Shown: positions 60,005 to 64,000 of the stretch, piece by piece
Position numbering within the stretch: position 1 is the first letter of the stretch
How the letters are laid out: every line of letters starts with the position of its first letter
DNA from: CBDDGJ01 sp965227805
GTDB taxonomy: Bacteria > Pseudomonadota > Alphaproteobacteria > RS24
NCBI GenBank assembly: GCA_965227805.1
Contig: CBDDGJ010000003.1
Coordinates: 620,001-684,000, forward strand
Length of the DNA: 64,000 bases
Reading direction: 5' to 3'
The notes under the pieces: generated by a model
Told to the model about the DNA's origin: nothing
The model's database searches: none
The model's input: only the letters and a program-made list of their open reading frames with translations
Made by a program: the position numbers and the translations under genes

Positions 60005-61738
60005 TTAAAACGAAAAAGAAAAGCTTCCCGAAAAAACGCCTTTGGTAGGCAAATCCGAAGTAACATAAACTAAATCAGCATAATAAATATCATAGGAAAT
60101 AAACCCCCACCCGCCGCGGGCGCCAATCCCTAAACTGCCCATATCATCACTTTCAATATCATATATTTTTTGTTCAGCAATGTGACCGAAATCAGCCGTC
60201 ATAAATAAACTAACGCCTTGCATAAACTTACCCCATAACCCCTCACCACCATTCATGCCTAATGAAAGCTCATTTTGAATATAACCACCACGATTACCCG
60301 CAAAAGAAATCATATCCGTGCCACGAACAGAAGACGCGCCCCCAATAAAAACCTGTTCGGAAGAAAAAAGCAAATCATCCGAAGCCTGTAGATGTAACCG
60401 ACCACTATAAGACAGCTGACAGCAAGAAAATATAAACGGGTAACGATAACTTATATCACTCGTAAATTTTGTGAATTGTCCTTTCGGTGACCCTGCATCG
60501 GCTGCATCATCGTCAAAGGCATCAAATATATCTAAACCTTGATGATATGTAAGTGAAAAAGATGTAGATGCATTGCCAAAACGATGCGTATGCGACAAGC
60601 TCATTTCACCCACAGATAATTTGCGACTTGATGTCTCAAGCAATTCCCCTGCCACATAGCTTTCATTTGCACTATATGATAAATTACCAGATAAGGTAGT
60701 TTTTGATAGCTGATCACGAAATAAAACCCGTGCAGCGGTAAGCGTGCTATTACGCGAATTACCATGTGTTTTGATTATTTCGGTGCTGCCTTCAACTTCC
60801 GACTCATAATTACTACGGCTCGCGCTTAACGTATAAAGCCAATACCCATAGGGTACAGAATAGGTAAACGAACCATATTGGCTATATATGTCGTCATTAT
60901 CAAAATCAAACGCATCATCTGCAAGCCCCCTTTGATAGGATAATGATAATTGATCATTAAGTCCTATCGGATCGTCATAGATAAATGATAGACTTGCCTG
61001 CGTTTCGCCCGTCGACTCACTACCCTTATTATCGGTTGTATAATTTATCTGCCATGGTGATTGGGGTTGGTTTTTAAGATATAAAATGGTTTGTCCGCTT
61101 TGTGTTCCAGGATGAAAATCCGTCTGCATATTATTTCGGCCTAAGCGATTTATCTGATCTAACCCCTGTTCAATATCGCGTAAATTTACCGGTTTATTGA
61201 TAAGTCCCGGAAAAGCCATTTTCTTTTGCAATGAAAAGTCCCCCTGTTCCTTATCACTTTCAATTTTCTCCAGTGACCCTTCAACAACCAAAATCTTCAA
61301 GGTTTTTTGCGATAAATCCTGCTCAGGCAAATAAGCACGTGCCAAAATATAGCCAGCCTCAACATAAATATAGGTTATTTTTTCCAATAGCTGGTTGATA
61401 TCTACAAGCGATAAACAGCGCTTAGAAAATTCCATCGTAATGGCCGCTATATCTTCCCGCGTAAATAAGGTCACGCCCTCAACGTCTATTTTATTTATGG
61501 TTTGGCATATATCATCTTTTCGTCTGGCCTTATCTGCCGGCGGCGTGGGCGCAACACCTTGTGGGGCTTTTTCAAACTGTTCCTTACGCATACGTAAATC
61601 ATCTTCTGCCTTACGCACTTGCTCTCTTTGGATATCTTCTGCCTGACGTGCAGCACGATCCTCAACCGTTTGCGACCAGACAAAAAAGGGAAATAAAAAA
61701 AATACTATAAAGCAAAAATATAAACGCATGTGATACAT
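60005..61738 (-). CDS. cdiB: CdiB/TpsB outer-membrane transporter
   Basis: About 577 residues from ATG 61738; the frame is open to 61795, but that part overlaps DNA of a transposase remnant. Signal peptide (LYFCFIVFFLFPFFVWS), a charged linker helix (RAARQAEDIQREQVRKAEDD), two POTRA domains (INKIDVEGVTLFTREDIAAI; LKILVVEGSLEKIESD) and a 16-strand barrel with the VRGT motif (FIGGASSVRGTDMISFAG) and terminal FSGSFSFSF. It exports CdiA across the outer membrane. The gap to cdiA is 121 bases. No clear ribosome-binding site was seen at either nearby ATG. Confidence 0.92.
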   Translation of the reverse strand: MYHMRLYFCFIVFFLFPFFVWSQTVEDRAARQAEDIQREQVRKAEDDLRMRKEQFEKAPQGVAPTPPADKARRKDDICQTINKIDVEGVTLFTREDIAAITMEFSKRCLSLVDINQLLEKITYIYVEAGYILARAYLPEQDLSQKTLKILVVEGSLEKIESDKEQGDFSLQKKMAFPGLINKPVNLRDIEQGLDQINRLGRNNMQTDFHPGTQSGQTILYLKNQPQSPWQINYTTDNKGSESTGETQASLSFIYDDPIGLNDQLSLSYQRGLADDAFDFDNDDIYSQYGSFTYSVPYGYWLYTLSASRSNYESEVEGSTEIIKTHGNSRNSTLTAARVLFRDQLSKTTLSGNLSYSANESYVAGELLETSSRKLSVGEMSLSHTHRFGNASTSFSLTYHQGLDIFDAFDDDAADAGSPKGQFTKFTSDISYRYPFIFSCCQLSYSGRLHLQASDDLLFSSEQVFIGGASSVRGTDMISFAGNRGGYIQNELSLGMNGGEGLWGKFMQGVSLFMTADFGHIAEQKIYDIESDDMGSLGIGARGGWGFISYDIYYADLVYVTSDLPTKGVFSGSFSFSF

Positions 61739-61794
61739 TCGAAAACCGACTAATCTTCTGTGTATGAAGCCAGCGCTCTTTGCGAAGCCGTTCA

Positions 61795-61979
61795 CTCTCT
61801 TTCAACTGATCAAGCTGGCTTTGGAACATGCCCAGCTGATTCCCGTATTTAGCAAGCCACTTACCCAGAGTTGAAAGTCAAATCCCAAAAACCAAAGTAA
61901 CCTGCTCTTGAGAAAACCATTTTGTCTGTACAAAACCAACAATCTCACGCTTGAAAATATCATCAAATCTTATAACCAT
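61795..61979 (-). pseudogene. IS3-family OrfA remnant upstream of cdiB
   Basis: The minus strand from 61979 reads MVIRFDDIFKREIVGFVQTK and EQVTLVFGI, stop, then LSTLGKWLAKYGNQLGMFQS and ERLRKERW. This is the transposase_8 helix-turn-helix pattern with one internal stop and no remaining orfB. The remnant abuts cdiB and may supply its upstream sequence, including any promoter. Confidence 0.7.
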
Positions 61980-62262
61980 CTTCGCCTCCCTTATTTGCCA
62001 GCATCATGAAAAAATTACTCCCAAAAAAAGCACAACTAAACCGTTAAAAATCCAATAAACACATATCATGGATACCACTGCCACTGTAATAGCACATATC
62101 GTTTCACTATCAATAAAAAGCTAACTTAAAAATGACGCTATCAGACCTAAAATTTGTAATAACACCCATATCAAAAACGGCATGGTAAATACGCTCGCCA
62201 CGGTTTACACGGCAATAAGGTTCGCCGCCACCCAGCTAGCGTGGCCAATACATAGCCCCCGC
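61980..62262. other. Unassigned stretch between transposase and Lrp remnants
   Basis: About 280 bases. A minus frame without stop for some 35 codons (62116-62220, reading GEPYCRVNRGERIYHAVFDM) may be a gene scrap but matches nothing I recognise. No intact gene, tRNA or terminator was found. Confidence 0.3.
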
Positions 62263-62421
62263 TTATAAAGGAATGCCGGATTCATATTTCGATTGCCGAA
62301 TTCGAAAAGCGGTTTTGACATGCGCAACATTGGGCGCGGATGTTAGTTTTTCTGTGAGAAATGTCTGAAAACTTTCCAAATCACGCGTCACACATGTGAG
62401 GATAAACTTAAGCCTCTTAGA
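62263..62421 (-). pseudogene. C-terminal fragment of an Lrp/AsnC-family regulator gene
   Basis: The minus strand reads LKFILTCVTRDLESFQTFLT, EKLTSAPNVAHVKTAFRIRQ and SKYESGIPL before the stop at 62265-62263. This is the end of the RAM/AsnC ligand-binding domain (VTRDL, FLTEKLTxxPxVAHVKT). The DNA-binding half is absent; upstream is the R1 repeat. It is a remnant of a gene cut by the rearrangements here. Confidence 0.7.
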
Positions 62422-62439
62422 AAAGCCAGTTATCTAGGC

Positions 62440-62690
62440 TATATAATGGCTTCGCTAAATGGCTTTTCTAAAAACCTATTTGTTACCTTTTTTACAACTT
62501 TTTCATCATTTTCCAGCTATAGTTTATATACACCTATAAAAACTGTTACCCTGACTTACCTACGTTCAAGCGCCACTATGGCTAGTTTTCTCGTATGTTA
62601 AAGACAAAACCCACCCCTTGACAAAAACCAATTCCAGTTACAACCTATATGTCGCATACGCGAGTAATCATTATACACCTAACGCAGCGC
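62440..62690 (-). repeat. 260-bp repeat R1 (right copy, inverted)
   Basis: Reverse complement matches 37672-37940 over almost its whole length, including the AGAAAAGCCA/TGGCTTTTCT inverted pair at 62447-62497 and the outer end CACCTAACGC. Here it is joined directly to repeat R2; at the left copy R1 and R2 are separated by the inverted IS3 piece. This arrangement therefore looks like the original one. Confidence 0.85.
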
Positions 62691-62765
62691 GGCTACTTTG
62701 TGTTTTATAAGTGATTGAGACTAGGTCGTTTTATTTTCATAAGCTGAAGCGATGATTAAGAATAA
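62683..62765 (+). repeat. Repeat R2 (right copy), part before the IS1595 insertion
   Basis: CACCTAACGC, CTACTTTG, TTTTATAAGTG and GAGACTAGGTCGTTTTATTT match 38713-38795. The match stops at AAGAATA, where an IS1595 element begins, and resumes at 63494 with AAGAATATTTCTC. Confidence 0.85.
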
Positions 62766-63493
62766 GGGTCTGAGATAGATAACTAACAAAGGTTATTTAT
62801 GTCATATGGTTATAGCAAGACGGCGTAGCAAGCTTCCAGTAAGTATTCAGCAAGAACTCATCAAGTATTTCTGTGCAGGGGTTACAGCGCGCTCAGCAGC
62901 AGAATTGACGGGGGTGAATCGCAACACATCTATCCTCTTCTTTCATAAGCTGCGCAAGGTGATATTTGATAAGCTGGCAACTCAGGAACCGGGTCTAATG
63001 GCTGGAGAAATTGAAGTCGATGAGAGCTATTTTGGAGGGCGTAGAAAGGGAAAACGGGGGCGAGGTGCAGCGGGTAAAATTCCTGTATTCGGGCTTTTGA
63101 AGCGACAGGGGCGTGTGCATATTGTGATCATCCCCAATGCCTCAACTAGAACGCTTTTTCCCATTATACGAGAGCAGATGAAGCCGCACTCGATCGTCTA
63201 TACAGATAGTTTTGTAGCCTATGATGCTTTGGATGTATCTGAGTTTGAGCATGTGCGCATCAATCATTCCGAATGCTTTGCTGATCAGGCTAATCACATC
63301 AACGGGATTGAGAACTTCTGGAGCCAGTCAAAGAGGCATCTCCGACGGTATAATGGCATCCCCAAAGAGCACTTTCATCTCTTTATCAAAGAGTGTGAAT
63401 GGCGGTTCAACTATCGGCCTGTTGCAAAAATGAGCACAGTTCTCATAAAATGGTGGTTCAACTAAAAAACAAACCCTTATCTAGGTCAGACCC
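62766..63493 (+). mobile_element. IS1595-family insertion sequence, 728 bp
   Basis: Terminal inverted repeats: GGGTCTGAGATAGATAA at the left end and, read inward, GGGTCTGACCTAGATAA at the right (15 of 17 identical). AAGAATA precedes and follows the element; with one mismatch it would be the 8-bp duplication usual for this family. The uninterrupted site is at 38788-38802. It carries one transposase gene. Confidence 0.92.
62806..63465 (+). CDS. IS1595-family transposase
   Basis: 219 residues. N-terminal helix-turn-helix (FCAGVTARSAAELTGVNRNT) and a DDE-type (ISXO2-like) core: GEIEVDESYFGGRRKGKRGR, SIVYTDSFVAYDALDV, NHINGIENFWSQSKRHLRRY. ATG at 62806 is the first usable start. The upstream ATG at 62797 reads into a stop in another frame, so the first residues may be slightly trimmed. 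The gene appears intact. Confidence 0.93.
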   Translation: MVIARRRSKLPVSIQQELIKYFCAGVTARSAAELTGVNRNTSILFFHKLRKVIFDKLATQEPGLMAGEIEVDESYFGGRRKGKRGRGAAGKIPVFGLLKRQGRVHIVIIPNASTRTLFPIIREQMKPHSIVYTDSFVAYDALDVSEFEHVRINHSECFADQANHINGIENFWSQSKRHLRRYNGIPKEHFHLFIKECEWRFNYRPVAKMSTVLIKWWFN

Positions 63494-63652
63494 AAGAATA
63501 TTTCTCTTTTGTTACTCCGTTTGCAACGCAAAACAGGAGACAAATATGAAGAAATACCATCTCACACAAAGTAAAATTGATAAATTATCACATAGGAAAA
63601 AGTTTTTTCTATCAGGGATAATCAGCAAAACGGGCTTATCGTTCGGGTATAG
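63494..63652 (+). pseudogene. Integrase gene start, truncated and frameshifted
   Basis: The continuation of repeat R2: GGAGACAA, ATG at 63546, then KKYHLTQSKIDKLSHRKKFF, which matches the first codons of integrase 1 at 38845 before a frameshift. Identity with integrase 1 ends after TTCGGGTATA at about 63651, where a relaxase scrap is joined. Only about 35 codons remain. Confidence 0.8.
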
Positions 63653-63659
63653 TCGGCGC

Positions 63660-63745
63660 GCGCACGCAATTATCAGCCGTAGAAGCTGCCCCTTTCGAGC
63701 AAATGCAACGCAGCGGGCTTGAGACAGGGGTTATGAATCAGATTG
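63660..63745 (+). pseudogene. Relaxase-helicase fragment, second copy
   Basis: Reads TQLSAVEAAPFEQMQRSGLE, TGVMNQIGLRL in the frame that matches QLSAVEAGAPFEQMQRSGLE in the longer fragment at 1957-2235. One Gly codon is missing. It is joined on the left to an integrase scrap and on the right, at the same point as in the first copy, to the dispersed repeat. Confidence 0.75.
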
Positions 63746-64000
63746 GGCTAAGACTGTGTGTGGTAGCGGGTGCTTGCTATGAGTTGGTAGGCAATCGCGC
63801 GATAAACAAACATGTAATGTGTAGTGCCCAATAAAAATATGTAGCGTAAAATAAAGCAAGCGCGCCCATGTTTGCGTTATATAGGGACGCCCCATGGGCG
63901 CGCCCGCAGCAGAAAAGAAAAAGAGCGCGTCATTCGCGCCCGCGCGGCTGCGTGAGAGTGTGCAGCTAGACTAGGTCTATGTGTGTTGGCGGATGCTTGC
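63741..64000 (+). repeat. Composite dispersed repeat, locus 5 (continues past the window)
   Basis: Order: GTGCTTGCTATGA and TTGGTAGGCAATCGCGCG module, two TGTAGYG ends, long hairpin GCGCGCCCATG/CATGGGCGCGC (63860-63870/63893-63903), purine spacer, GTCATTCGCGCCCGCGCGGC and GTGTGCAGCTAGACTAGG module, then the start of another GCTTGC module at the window edge. Confidence 0.85.

Overview
The window reads as chromosomal DNA of an alphaproteobacterium. The support is the atpHAGDC operon next to priA, fsa and xerC, a serC-serA-purA run behind an alphaproteobacterial-type serC leader pseudoknot, a DUF3126 gene beside cysE, and tRNA genes with encoded CCA. I cannot name the genus. There is a conserved core (about 1-35.9 kb) and an accessory part (about 36-64 kb) that begins right after a tRNA-Ser(GGA) gene and is full of recombinases, insertion sequences and broken genes.

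Core, left to right: the 5' part of gyrB (-); a small patch of fused gene scraps and dispersed repeats; atpC, atpD, atpG, atpA, atpH and priA (all -); a transaldolase-like gene and xerC (+); serC, serA, purA and a DadA-like oxidoreductase (+), converging on guaB (-); rlmE and a Ppx/GppA phosphatase gene (-); a small membrane-protein gene with three C-rich hairpins downstream (-); an O-antigen ligase-like gene (-); tRNA-Thr(CGT); a DUF1329 and YCF48-like exported pair (+); DUF3126 and cysE (-); an enoyl-CoA hydratase-like gene and an SDR gene (+); a structured leader with a 61-residue membrane protein; DUF3604, a glycosyltransferase-like gene, an MBL-fold hydrolase, DUF1330, a GST and tRNA-Ser.

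Accessory part: a helix-turn-helix protein of unknown role, an IS3 element split by an inversion, two tandem tyrosine integrases, and a type I restriction-modification locus (hsdM, fic, hsdS) of EcoR124 type. In that locus an AAA-type gene has been replaced by an IS3 element and hsdR has lost its nuclease and first helicase parts. Next comes a contact-dependent inhibition locus on the minus strand: cdiB, a 3413-residue cdiA ending in a NucA/NucB-type DNase, an SMI1/KNR4-type immunity gene and a truncated orphan tip module. The right end holds an Lrp/AsnC scrap, an inverted copy of a 260-bp repeat, an IS1595 element inserted in a second copy of the integrase upstream region, an integrase/relaxase gene scrap and more dispersed repeat.

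The least explained material is RNA-like. A composite repeat occurs at five places and contains hairpins whose stems change in a compensatory way. Upstream of guaB are two tandem hairpins that each carry a tiny ORF with its ribosome-binding site in the stem. A small-protein gene has CCUCC-loop hairpins downstream, and a structured leader ends in a terminator just before a small membrane-protein gene.
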